From positions 1 through 64,000 of the forward strand of contig JAQUVI010000005.1 of assembly GCA_028693445.1 (NCBI GenBank): 64,000 nucleotides of DNA. Direction: 5' to 3'. The position numbers and the translations under genes were made by a program. The stretch's first letter is position 1. Each line of letters opens with the position of its first letter. The notes beneath the pieces were generated by a model, which made no database searches, was not told the DNA's origin, and worked only from the letters and a program-made list of their open reading frames with translations. Of this stretch, positions 50,432 through 59,933 are shown one piece after another. This DNA is from Candidatus Absconditabacteria bacterium (GTDB lineage Bacteria > Patescibacteriota > Gracilibacteria > Absconditabacterales > Absconditicoccaceae).

Positions 50432-50514
50432 CGTTCGCAACTAGGTGGCTATCTCAATAATCCGTTGAATGAGTAAATTGAGATCAATGCTAGCTGCTTT
50501 TAGGAGATCGAACG
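50432..50514. ncRNA. Covarying structured element, copy 1
   Basis: Plus strand: outer stem CGTTCG/CGAACG, second stem with CAACTAG / CTAGCTG, inner stem ATCTCAAT/ATTGAGAT around AATCCGTTGAATGAGTAA. Copy 2 (56821-56902) keeps the fold and the conserved AGGTGG, TTGAATGAG and TAGGAG segments, while the inner stem has changed on both sides (GTCC-TAAC with GTTGGAATGGAC). On the minus strand it would be in the leader of the NUDIX gene. No known class recognised. Confidence 0.55.
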
Positions 50515-50637
50515 TTTTTAGTGAGGCGAGAATCGTAGCTATGAAGCGTATCCCCAATTTGGGCTTTTTCTGTTTTTAAAGATGAAGAAGCCCCCTAAAT
50601 TAAAAAAAGATAAATTAAAAGTAATCATTAATTTATT
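50515..50637. other. Gap with a hairpin
   Basis: GGGCTTTTTC (50556-50565) can pair with GAAGAAGCCCC (50583-50593); CCCCAATTTGGG overlaps. Possibly a terminator after the kinase gene on the minus strand. Confidence 0.4.
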
Positions 50638-51198
50638 TTATATCAGATTAAAGTGTTTTATTATTTTGTTTACAGTATTTTCTATGCTTATTTTTTGATT
50701 ATTTATGAATAAATGTTGTTTGTTTCAGAAGTCGTATTTGTTACTAGAATTCATTATAAACTGTTTTTCAAAATCATTTATTTTTCTTTCTGATATATTT
50801 ATATTCTGTTTAGTGAGTTTTTCAGATATTCTTGGTTCTGTCTTATTTCTTTTTAATCTTGTTTTTATGTCTGAAAATAATTCTATATAGAACACATCTT
50901 TTTCTTCAAATAGTCTATTTATATCTTTTATTAGTTTGTTGTCTTTTTTGTCGTTAAAAGCCCAGCATATAGTGAAAATTAATCAGTTTAGTCATTGGGA
51001 TATTGCTTTTTTTATAATTATTAATCTTATTTTATTGTTTAAGTTTTGATCAGATATGTTTTTATCTCAAAATATAGGTAATAACATGTTATTTATTGCA
51101 TGATTATGAAAAAAAGGATATCAAATCTTTTCTCAAAGCTTTTTTCATACTGTATATTTTCAAACAGCAGGAGGTCAAAATATTATTATTATTTTCAT
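50638..51198 (-). CDS. P-loop kinase-like protein
   Basis: 186 residues. IIIIFGPPAVGKYTVGKKLG is a Walker A loop of the shikimate/AAA_33 kinase kind, followed by FFHNHAINNML, a strand LIFTICWAFNDKK, and IELFSDIKTRLKRNKTEPRI, a likely LID with Arg residues. Probably phosphorylates a small molecule; substrate unknown. Last gene of the ProRS/symporter run, 19 nt after the archaeal-type ProRS. Confidence 0.7.
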
Positions 51199-51217
51199 TT
51201 TTTTAACTTTTTATATA

Positions 51218-52606
51218 TTAAACCCTTCTAGCATAAAATGCTATATATCATGTTGTTTTTCCACAATTTATGCAACTATGTTTTAGTTTACTCTCTTTTT
51301 CTTCAAATCCTATTATTTCTCATATTTTAACTGTCTCTTGTGTTTTTTCAACGCAATTTTTATTGTAACATAAATGTATTTTAGCTATTTTTCCTATTTT
51401 AATTACTTTAGCTATTTCATTTATATCTTTAATGATAATTATTTTTTCTTTTAAAGAATTATTGTTTTGTTTATATGAATAAGTTTCAATTTTTTTAAGC
51501 ATTAAACTGACTCAATTTATTGTATCTTTATAATTATATAAATGTGTTTCTTTATTGTCATGTCTAACTATCTTTATACTAGAGTTTAATAGTTCTTTTT
51601 CTCCTATTTCTATTCTCAATGGGATTCATTTATTTTCATGTTTTGAGAAACGTTTATATAAGTTTTTTCATTCTTGATCTATTTTTACTCTAAATTTGTT
51701 TTTAATAAGCTTATCAAATATTTTTTTTGTATAGTTTGATATTTTTTTGTTGTCTAGGTTTATTTGAATGATAACTATTTGAATAGGTGCGTGGTTTGGT
51801 AGAAGAAAAACATTATTTTTTTTGGATAATAATCGAATTGATGTTAAAATTGCTCTTTGCGAAAAACCGAATTCTGTTTGATATGTATAATCTTTAGTTT
51901 TATCTTTTTTAGAAAATAGAATAGAAAATGCTTTTGAAAATATTTGCATTTGTAAATATGTTACGTTTAATAATGCTGTTTCTCATGTTGGAAGTAGAGC
52001 ATCAAATGCGTATTCTTTTTCTGCGACTGGTTTGTTTGTTCGAGGTGGTCTTATTGTTTTAAGTGTAGGTATTCATAATCGTTTAAAATATTCTTCTACG
52101 AGTGAATTTATTTTTTTAATTTCATTCTCAGCATCGTTTTTAGATTCAAAAGCAGAATGTGCTTCAATAAAAACGTCGTTTTCATTTGGTCTTAAAAATC
52201 ATCTAGAAGTTCAGTTACGAAACATAATTCATATTTGAAAAACTCTTATAGGTAAATCTGTATAAGATTTTACTCGTCTTCTAAGCATTGGATATATTGC
52301 ACTTTCTCCAGATGGTCTTAAAATTAAAGAATTATTTACTTTATATATGTTTTTTTCAAAATTGTTTATTTTTTTGTTTATATTATCAAATTCTTTAGAA
52401 GAAACTAGAAATGGAAATATGTACTTTTCGTAACCATATTTATCAAACAATTTATTTAAAAAATTCATATTAAGGTCTACTATCTTACATCAATATGGCA
52501 ACCATACAAATGTTCATGTTGGATAGTTAAGATCTATTATTTTTTCTCTTTCTAATATATTATTAAACTCTTTTAATAAAAGAATTTCATTATTTCAATC
52601 ATTCAT
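51218..52606 (-). CDS. Archaeal-type prolyl-tRNA synthetase-like protein
   Basis: 462 residues. Class II core: LNYPTGTFVWLPYGCKIVDL (motif 1 region), LILRPSGESAIYPMLRRRVK, DLPIRVFQIGIMFRNGTSRG and FIEAHSAFES (motif 2), FGFSQRAILTSIRLL and LPNHAPIQIVII (motif 3). The anticodon-binding domain follows and ends with the zinc domain of archaeal/eukaryotic-type ProRS (CYNKNC ... CINCG ... FYARR). The usual REVT--EGHTAH stretch is altered to NENDVFIEAHSAF. Overlaps the symporter gene by 17 bp. Could be a true ProRS or a paralogue with another amino acid or acceptor. Confidence 0.8.
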
Positions 52607-54029
52607 TATTTGATAATATGTTATAATTAAATGATTTTTTATTTGTTATTCATGATATAATAGAAAATATAGAAGAAATTGTAATTGGTATTAAGCTTCA
52701 TAAAGATGAAATTAACATGTTTTTTGTAATCGATCCATAAATAAATAAGGGTACTCACACTATTATTCCTAAAACAATTCCCCAAAGAGTAATTTTAGAT
52801 GAAATTTTGTTCCAATAAAGGCTAAGTATTGTTGGTATCATTAAAGCTGAACGAAATACTCAAATTATCAAAACTAAATAAAGTAGTTGTATGTTAGGAA
52901 TTAATGCTATGCCTATAGATAAAATAGTTACTAAAATCATTATTATTCTAGAAAAATTTATTGATCTTTTTTCGGATATGTTTTTTTTAAACATTGGCAA
53001 TAAATCAATTGTTCATATAGAACCTGCTGCAGATAATGCCGCAACTCAGGCTGCAACTAATCATGCTAATACCATGAAACTAAACAAGTATATTCAAATA
53101 CTTGGTAGATAGTTTCATATTAAAGATATTCATATTAATTGAGTTTCTGATGAATTGACCGACATGTTTAGTCATTTAGCTACAAATCATAAAATTCAGA
53201 GAAATATTGGTATTAGCAAAAAAATAAAAGATGCAAATAAAAAAGATTTTTTTACTGCGTTTTTTTTAATAGCAAATGCTCTTTGTCGTTGTTGTTGGTC
53301 TATAACAACTCAAGATAATAGGGATATGCTTATAGGAATTCAAAATGTTAGTATTAATTTTGTATCAAAAATATTAAGAATACTTAATCATTGATTTATT
53401 CAATTAATTAAATTTAACGTACCTCATGTTTCAGAAATAACTCGTGGTATTATAAATAGACATATTAAAAATATAAACATTGCTTTAATGATATCTATAG
53501 CAAGTGATGAGCGAAATCCTTTAATTATTGCTAAAGATAATATTATTAATCATAAAATTATAGTTAATAATGATTTCTCTATTCATGTAATATAATTTAA
53601 CAACAATATAGCGGCTGTTATTTGTAATATTACAGAATATATTTGAATAATAAAGATAACTATCATATATGTTTTTTGCATTTTGTCTCAGAACCTTAAT
53701 TTTATATATTCTGGTAATGTATATCAATGACTGAATATGTTTTTCATTCTATATGCCAAAAATCAGAATAGTAACAATGCTAATGCGTTTGGTAATGTAA
53801 ATCGGAATAGTCATGGTATTCATTGTTCAAAAGCTTTTTGAGATGCTACAAATAATGCAGGAGCTCGAACCCATGCTACTGCTATAGAAATTGATCCTAA
53901 AAATAATCATATATTGCGATTTGAAAGCAAAAATGATTCTTTTGAGATAGACTCTTTTCTTTTAAAGATAAAAATACTTAGTAAAGCTAAAACTAAAAAA
54001 CCGATAAATAATATTAATCCTGTTTCCAT
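52590..54029 (-). CDS. Sodium:solute symporter (SSS/PutP-like)
   Basis: 479 residues with about 13 hydrophobic helices. NIGLFLGSISIAVAWVRAPA fits SSS helix 1; SHGYTLPEYIKLRFGDKMQK, IKGFRSSLAIDIIKAMFIFL and VVIDQQQRQRAFAIKKNAVK match the SSS family loops; LAGLVAAGVAALSAAGSIGT matches the later Na-site helix. SSS members take up proline, pantothenate, urea or sugars; the ProRS neighbours make proline or a proline analogue a reasonable guess. Confidence 0.75.
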
Positions 54030-54077
54030 TTTTGATACATATATAATATAAAATAATTTATATAATATAGTGCGAGT

Positions 54078-55316
54078 CTATATGGTTTTTAATAAAATAT
54101 CAAAATTTTCATCTGTAATTATTTTTTTATCTCATGTGCTTCTTTCTTCATATTCATATCATCATGCTGCAATACTTTTTTCTGATACTATTATTTTTGA
54201 TGGAATACCTAAAAGATCAGAATCTTTGAATTTAATTCATGGGCTTATTGATCTATCGTCATAAATAACAGAAAGACCTTTATTTTCTAAAATACTTATT
54301 AATTTTTCTGCTTCTTGATTAATTTTTTCATCTCCAATAGCTATTACATATACATCATATGGAGCTATATTTTTTGGTCGAACTAATCCTTTCTCGTCTT
54401 GTAGTTTTTCTGCTACTATTCACATACATCTGCTTACTCAAATACCATAACATCACATATATATTTGTTGAGATACTCAGTTGTTGTCTATAAATTTCAT
54501 TTCAAATGGATCGCTAAACTTTGTTCCTAATTGAAAAATATTTCCTATTTCACTTGCGTTTTCTTCTATAAACGAATAATTACTAAATTCAGATTTTACA
54601 TCTGAATCATTTATAATTTCTTTATTTAATGCTATTTTTTTTTCTTTGTCTACGTGTATAGTATCTTCTCCTATTGGTGTTAGTGTTTGAAATTCATGTG
54701 AATATTTTGAAAAGGTTCATCAAGAAGCATATGTTAGATATGTATCATTACCAATACCAAGATCCTTAAATATATCATGATATGCCTGAATAGCTTTTTG
54801 ATAATATTTCTCTAGATCTTCAAGTGACGTATGAAAAGAGTACATGTCTTTCATAAGGAATTCTCTTCATCTTAGAATTCCAGATTTAGCTCTTTTCTCA
54901 TTACGAAATTTACTCTGTATTTGAAATACAGATAAAGGCAAATCTTTATATGATTTTATAAACTCTTTTATTAATGGAGTTACTATCTCTTCATGTGTTG
55001 GGTTAAGAAAATTATATTTTCCATCAGAAAAAGGTACTTTAAATAATATTTCCATCTGATCTCTACCTGTTTTTTCCCAATGATCTCTTGATCCAAGGGC
55101 TGTCATTTGAATTTCTAAAGATCATATTTTCTCTAGATGTTCTCTTATGGTTTTTTTTATTTTTTCTATTACTTTAAACCCTAAAGGTAAATAATTATAT
55201 GCTCAAGCTAATTCTTGACGAATATATCATGCTCTGACTAAAATATTATTAGATTCTCAATCTTCTCAACTAGTGTTTCTTAGTGTATGAAAAGGATATT
55301 CAGATAACTTTAACAT
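54078..55316 (-). CDS. proS: Bacterial-type prolyl-tRNA synthetase, copy 1
   Basis: 412 residues. [94 protein letters not shown] (motif 2), MGCYGIGVSRCMGIVAEK (motif 3) and the anticodon domain [20 protein letters not shown]. It lacks the large editing insertion found between motifs 2 and 3 in many bacterial ProRS. Closest relative here is 55416-56654. Confidence 0.85.
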
Positions 55317-55415
55317 AAAAATATATTATAAGATAAAAATTGATTTATATATAAATATAATATCTATAAAATCAATATAATATCTATAAAATAGCTAATT
55401 AAAGCCTTTAAAAAC

Positions 55416-56654
55416 TTACTTGATATTATTTATATTATCTATTGATAATATTTCATAAATATCATTATTTCTTGATTTATATTCAATTCCACCTTGAGCT
55501 AATGTTTTTTCTGATATAATAATTCTTTTCGGTATTCCCAATAAATCTGCATCTTTTGCCTTTTGTCAGAATCCTATATTTCTATCATCATAAATAACAG
55601 TTTTTCCTATATTTTCTAGTTTTTCAATTACTTTCTTTGCTTCTTCGTCTATTCTTTCATCTCATATTCTAATAACATAATAATCATATGGCGCTATATT
55701 TTCTGGCCAAATGAGTCATTTTTCATCTAAAAATTTTTCTGCAACAATCCCCATAGTTCTACTTACTCAGATACCATAACATCACATATAAACACGTCTT
55801 TTTTTTCAATTTTTATCTACATAATTTACATCACAGGCATCTGTGAATTTAGTTCATAATTTAAAAATATTTCATACCTCACTTCATTTTTCTTCAACAA
55901 ATTGATTTTCTTTGAATTCTTCTTTAACGCTTGGATCTTCTATAATTTCATTATTTAATGCAATTTTATTATCTTTATCTACATGAATAATGTCTTCCCC
56001 TAATGATGTCAATGTCTGGAATTCATGAGAATATTTTGAAAACGCACCACCCGACGCATAAGTTAAATATGTATCATTACCAATACCAAGATCTCTAAAA
56101 ATATTTTTATATACCTCTATTACTTTGCTATACATTTCGTCTAAACTTTCTTGATCTGTATGAAAAGAATACATATCATTCATCAGAAATTCTCTTCATC
56201 TTAGTATTCCAGATTTAGCTCTTTTCTCATTACGAAATTTTGTTTGTGTTTGAAAAACGGCCATAGGTAAATCTTTGTATGACTTTATGAATTCTGACAT
56301 TAATGGAGTAACAATTTCTTCATGAGTTGGATTAAGAAAATTATAATTATTATTTGACTCTGAAGTAGGCACTTTAAAAAGAATATCTATACCAGATCTA
56401 CCTGTTTTTTCCCATTTTTCTTTAGCCCCTAAAGAAGACATTAAAATTTCTTGAGCTCATAATGTTTCAAGATGTTTAGTTATTATTGATTTTATATTAT
56501 TAAGAACCTTTAGTCCTAAAGGTAAATAATTAAATACTCATGCAAGTTCTTGGCGGATATATCATCCTTGTAAAAGATATTTTGTTGATAGGTTATCTGC
56601 AGAACTAACTTGTGTTTTGGTTGTTTTAAATGCATTTTGTGACATTTTAAGCAT
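55416..56654 (-). CDS. proS: Bacterial-type prolyl-tRNA synthetase, copy 2
   Basis: 412 residues, the same length as copy 1. [89 protein letters not shown] and DYYVIRIGDERIDEEAKKVI. All class II motifs are intact; no editing insertion. First gene of the minus-strand run. Structured element copy 2 lies 167 nt upstream. An internal ATG at 56645 is a possible alternative start. Confidence 0.85.
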
Positions 56655-56820
56655 GATATATATTTAATATATAAATGATATGTATTATATATATAATTTA
56701 TATTAAATGTCAACACATTTTTGTATATTAATTGTTTTTGTTTTTTCTAAAAAAAATTAATCTAAAATAAAAAAGCACTTCCTTAATATCTTAAAATTTA
56801 ATTGAAAATATGTCATCTAA
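56655..56820. other. A/T-rich leader of the ProRS run
   Basis: ATATATAAATGATATGTATT then ATATATATAA near the gene; a promoter is likely but no unique -35/-10 pair is clear. Confidence 0.35.
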
Positions 56821-56902
56821 CGTTCGCAGCTAGGTGGACGTCCTAACCATCCTTTGAATGAGAAAGTTGGAATGGACATTAGTTGCTGTTGTAGGAGCGA
56901 AC
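56821..56902. ncRNA. Covarying structured element, copy 2
   Basis: CGTTCGCAGCTAGGTGGACG then TCCTAACCATCCTTTGAATG, AGAAAGTTGGAATGGAC, ATTAGTTGCTGTTGTAGGAG and CGAAC. Outer stem CGTTCG/CGAAC, second stem GCAGCTA/TAGTTGC, inner stem GTCC/GGAC. See copy 1 for covariation. Confidence 0.55.
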
Positions 56903-56931
56903 ATAGTGATGTTTAAGTTAATCATAACCTA

Positions 56932-57606
56932 TTACATCTTTCAATCAATTTCATTTTCTAGTCTTTCGAAAAAATCTTTATAAAATTTTATTCTCTCTTT
57001 TGCAATTTCTTTCGCCTTATCAGTATGTAGATAATCTAAAATGTATTTGTCTTTTGTTTCCCAATTTATTTGAGGACTATGTTTTGTTTTATCTTGAATT
57101 CTTCAATTAATTTTTCCTCATAAATTTTCTTTGGCATATTCATCTATATTAACTTTTCTAAAAATATGAGCATTATTCCTTCAAACCCAAACAAAAGCTC
57201 TTGCAATTCAAATTGCTCCAACAGTTTCTAATTTATCTGCATCAAATACAATTTTAGCTTCTAATGTTTCTGGTTTATTGTCTGTTCTATATCTATGCGA
57301 AATTATACAATTTTGAATATGTTTGATTTGGTCTTTAGTATAATTTAACTCTTCTAAAATTGGCTCAGCCATTTTTGCGCTTTCAATAGCATGGTCTGTC
57401 TTTCATGTAGGATCGTCTACTTCTTTTTTTCCTCAAATATCGTGTAATAGAGCAGCGGCTTTGATTACATCCAAATCCACATCTTCATCTTTAGCGAGTA
57501 ATAATGCTAAGTTATAAACTCTTGTAACATGATCAAAATTGTGTGCAGAACAAAATTGCAATTCTTTTTTTACGAGTTCTTTTATTTTTTCGATTCTTTC
57601 ATTCAT
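56932..57606 (-). CDS. HD-domain phosphohydrolase
   Basis: 224 residues. HNFDHVTRVYNLALLLAKDE, AAALLHDIGGKKEVDDPTGK and TDHAIESAKMAEPI give the H...HD...D metal motif (HD near residue 55; His of TDHA); CIISHRYRTDNKPETLEAKI and VFDADKLETVGAIGIARAF follow, as in the uncharacterised YedJ-like family. Metal-dependent phosphohydrolase, substrate unknown. Confidence 0.88.
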
Positions 57607-57766
57607 TATTTATAATTAGTGGAATAAATAGATTATGATTAATTTCATCTAACTAGGTTTTGTGCGACATGAGAGTGGCGCGCAAGTAGTCAATTTGGTT
57701 GTGTTGTATGACGTTGTATGGCGTGAAATATGTGTAAAATGGGCGGTTTTGTGATAGTGTGATAAT
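57607..57766. other. G-rich gap, no gene seen
   Basis: A more G-rich stretch (GAGAGTGGCGCGCAAGTAG) between the HD gene and promoter element copy 5; nothing recognised. Confidence 0.35.
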
Positions 57767-57795
57767 TTGTCCTACTTTTGTCAGTTTTTTTCTTT
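57767..57795 (+). promoter_or_regulatory. Shared accessory promoter element, copy 5
   Basis: TTTGTCCTACTTTTGTCAG then T7C, with TAAAAT about 20 nt on. What follows (AAAATTTCAGCGAATATGAG) is homologous to the sequence after copy 6. Confidence 0.6.
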
Positions 57796-57852
57796 TTTGA
57801 GATCGATAAAATTTCAGCGAATATGAGGGAGAGAAGGTTTTAGTTTTTTAAT

Positions 57853-57996
57853 ATGAGTATTTTTCTCTTCTTTTGCTTTTTATATGTATTATTTACGGTA
57901 ATTCAAGAATTTTGTTTGAATAATGAAATATTTGGTTGAAAATTTGAACTAATAAAAAAACTTCTGAGAGTTTGGTATTTTCCAGAAGTTTTGTAA
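57853..57996 (+). CDS. Possible 47-residue hydrophobic peptide
   Basis: MSIFLFFCFLYVLFTVIQEF then CLNNEIFGGKFELIKKLLRV. The first residues match a 19-residue frame at 59874-59933 (MGIFLFLGLFSTLIICC), in the same position after the same promoter element. The downstream half overlaps the terminator of a minus-strand RNA. Small membrane peptide or leader; weak evidence. Confidence 0.3.
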
Positions 57997-58160
57997 GATT
58001 TTTCCTTCGCTATATAGCGAAGGAGGAACCCCTATTTGGGTAGAGTTTTTCTTAACTTTAACGTAGTTTACCCTATCGGTCTGTTGATAGTGCGGAGTCT
58101 GCACGAAGTAGGCATAGTATTCTCTCCGCAGTATTGCGGAGCAATCCTTTCGGACATGGT
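57954..58160 (-). ncRNA. Predicted structured RNA A
   Basis: A minus-strand promoter (TTGATT 58190-58195, 17 nt, TATAAT 58167-58172) and a strong terminator (AACTTCTG/CAGAAGTT then T7, 57954-57990) bound about 207 nt rich in hairpins: CTCCGC-AATACT-GCGGAG, CCTTCGC-TATATA-GCGAAGG and GGGTA/TACCC. It is far more G+C-rich than its surroundings, typical of a stable RNA. It contains TCC-GAAA-GGA but does not match the SRP, RNase P or tmRNA cores I know. Class unknown. Confidence 0.6.
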
Positions 58161-58166
58161 GTGGGT

Positions 58167-58195
58167 ATTATAATTAAATTATATTTTAAAATCAA
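58167..58195 (-). promoter_or_regulatory. Promoter of RNA A
   Basis: TTGATT-17-TATAAT on the minus strand. The same TTGATTTTAAA...TATAAT layout drives RNA B. Confidence 0.6.
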
Positions 58196-58219
58196 GTTTT
58201 AAATTGTAATATTTGTTTT

Positions 58220-58699
58220 ATGAAAATAGCTTATATTGATGTACAAAATATTCATAGGAAAACAGTTGATTTTAATTGGATAATTGATTGGAATAAGTTC
58301 TTGATTTATCTTAAACAGAATTGTAAAATTGATGTTGTTTATTATGCAGTATGATATTTGTCAAAGTATGATAAATTTTATAATTATCTTTCTTCTTTGT
58401 GATATTCTTTACTTTTTAAAAAAGTAACAATTCTCCCTAATTGAAGCATAAAATGAAATGTTGATATAGATATTGCAATTAGGTCTATTTTTGATTTCTT
58501 TGAAGAATGATTAGAAAAAGCTATTATTGTTAGTAATGATGGTGATTATAATACATTGGTTGATGTTTTAAGGCAAAAATGAGTTTTTGATCGTTTGATG
58601 ATTGTTGATTATACAAGTGCCTCTAAACAACTAAGAAAATCGGCTTGACCATATATTCAAGATATACAAAGAATTAAACATTTAATAGAAAAAACCTAA
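58220..58699 (+). CDS. NYN-domain ribonuclease (LabA/DUF88-like)
   Basis: 159 residues. MKIAYIDVQNIHRKTVDFNW holds the first Asp and Asn of the PIN-like NYN site; GNVDIDIAIRSIFDFFEEG the second acidic pair; AIIVSNDGDYNTLVDVLRQK the SNDGD(Y/F) motif. NYN proteins are metal-dependent ribonucleases that process or degrade RNA. It is bracketed by two predicted RNAs on the opposite strand: RNA A starts 60 nt upstream, and the RNA B terminator covers its stop codon. Confidence 0.85.
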
Positions 58700-58775
58700 G
58701 TTATATAACCTAGGTCTTCTCTGAAATAGACAGTGGCAGCATAGAAACTGACAGTAACTATTTCGCGGCTAACTG
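58688..58775 (-). ncRNA. Predicted small RNA B
   Basis: About 88 nt from a promoter (TTGATT 58803-58808, 16 nt, TATAAT 58781-58786) to a near-perfect terminator palindrome ACCTAGGTTATATAACTTAG-GT then six T. Main hairpin GAAATAG/CTATTTC with ACTGTC direct repeats in the arms. Convergent with the NYN gene and divergent from the recombinase. Confidence 0.6.
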
Positions 58776-58832
58776 TAGTGATTATAATAAATATTTCTTT
58801 AAAATCAAGTTTTTATTTTTTTAAATATTATC

Positions 58833-59645
58833 ATGCAAGATTATGTAAACCAGCTTTCTAGAGAGCTTCAACAGAGGAATTATAGTCCGAGGACAGTAGA
58901 GATTTATAGTAATTGTTTGAGATCTTTTTTGAAGTGGTTGGAGTATGATGTATCCAAAATTAATCGTGAGAAAGTTATTGATTTTATTCTTTATTTGGAA
59001 TCTCAAGGTAGAGCTCCGAAGACAATCAATTTGTACAAAGAAGTGATTAAATTCTTTTGTAGTCAGATTTTGAAATTGTATGTCCATTTAGATATTAAAC
59101 TTTCTAAACAGCCACGTAAATTGCCTGTGATTTTGTCTCGTCAAGAGATTCAAAAAATTCTGGATAGTGTGGTCAATATAAAGCATAAAACTTTGTTGGC
59201 ATTGGCATATGGTGCAGGGTTGAGGGTGTCTGAAGTTGTCCGTTTGGCGGTGTGAGATGTGAATGTCGACAAAAAGATTCTTCATATTAAATCAGCCAAA
59301 TAACAGAAAGATAGGATAACGATTTTGCCAGAGAAAATTTTGGGAGAGATAAAAATGTTGATGGAAGGTAAAAAATATGAGGATCCATTATTTCATTCTG
59401 AGCAAGGCGGGGCTTTGCATTTGAGAACTGCACAGCATATTTTTCAGAATGCCTTGATCAGGTCGGGTGTGCAGAAAAAGGCGACGTTTCATTCTTTGCG
59501 TCATAGTTTTGCGACGCATTTGTTGGAGAATGGAACGGATATTCGTTATATCCAAAAATTACTTGGACATTCGTCGATAAAGACGACACAGATTTATACG
59601 CAGGTGGCGACACATAATTTACAGAGTATTCAGAGTCCATTGTAG
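58833..59645 (+). pseudogene. XerC/D-type tyrosine recombinase with in-frame TAA
   Basis: 271 codons in one frame. N-terminal SAM-like domain (LSRELQQRNYSPRTVEIYSN), catalytic Arg in YGAGLRVSEVVRLAV, then [15 protein letters not shown] (HxxR), [15 protein letters not shown] (His and the nucleophilic Tyr). All catalytic residues are intact. One TAA at 59301-59303 (KSAK-stop-QKDR) splits it; TAA remains a stop in table 25. Flanking frame is clean, so this is a single point change, a sequencing error, or recoding. It lies near the structured elements and the truncated integrase at 60418. Confidence 0.8.
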
Positions 59646-59664
59646 GTTAGATAGATTAGAATTG

Positions 59665-59750
59665 TTATTGCAAATGAAATGAAGCAATCCAGCAGTGATT
59701 AGGTTTTTGGTTGATCAATCTGGATTGCCACGCTTCGCTCGCAATGACTG
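59665..59750. repeat. Inverted pair of family A palindromes
   Basis: TTATTGCAAATGAAATGAAG then CAATCC in one orientation, and GGATTGCCACGCTTCGCTCG then CAATGAC in the other, 22 bp apart; a BIME-like pair. Confidence 0.6.
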
Positions 59751-59784
59751 ATAGAAAAAAAGGCTAGTTATAACCTAATAAAAC

Positions 59785-59812
59785 TTTTGTCCTACTTTTG
59801 TCAGTTTTTTTC
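59785..59812 (+). promoter_or_regulatory. Shared accessory promoter element, copy 6
   Basis: CTAATAAAACTTTTGTCCTA then CTTTTGTCAG, T7C, and TAAAAT. Upstream of the 19-residue frame and the gene at 59926. Confidence 0.6.
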
Positions 59813-59873
59813 TTTGATGGGATTTGTAAAATTTCGGCGAACATGAGGAGGAGAATGTATCGGCCCTTTTAAT

Positions 59874-59933
59874 ATGGGAATCTTTCTCTTCCTTGGTTTG
59901 TTTAGTACATTAATTATTTGTTGTTATGTATAA
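59874..59933 (+). CDS. Possible 19-residue hydrophobic leader peptide
   Basis: MGIFLFLGLFSTLIICCYV. Its last codons overlap the ATG of the next gene (59926), which would couple translation. Its start resembles the frame at 57853. Evidence is positional and weak. Confidence 0.3.
   Translation: MGIFLFLGLFSTLIICCYV

Noticed and set aside
50432-50514. T-box riboswitch for proS
   Set aside because: A GGTGG is present but the T-box AGGGTGGNACCGCG core and specifier loop are not; copy 1 does not precede a synthetase gene.
56821-56902. Integron attC site
   Set aside because: The GTTAGAT end resembles R' but the opposite end lacks a matching RYYYAAC at the right spacing, copy 1 breaks the consensus, and no IntI-specific insertion was seen in the recombinase. 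Kept only as an alternative.
57954-58160. SRP RNA (4.5S) or RNase P RNA
   Set aside because: A TCC-GAAA-GGA hairpin is there but the GUCAG/AGCAGCC SRP loop and RNase P P4 sequences are absent.
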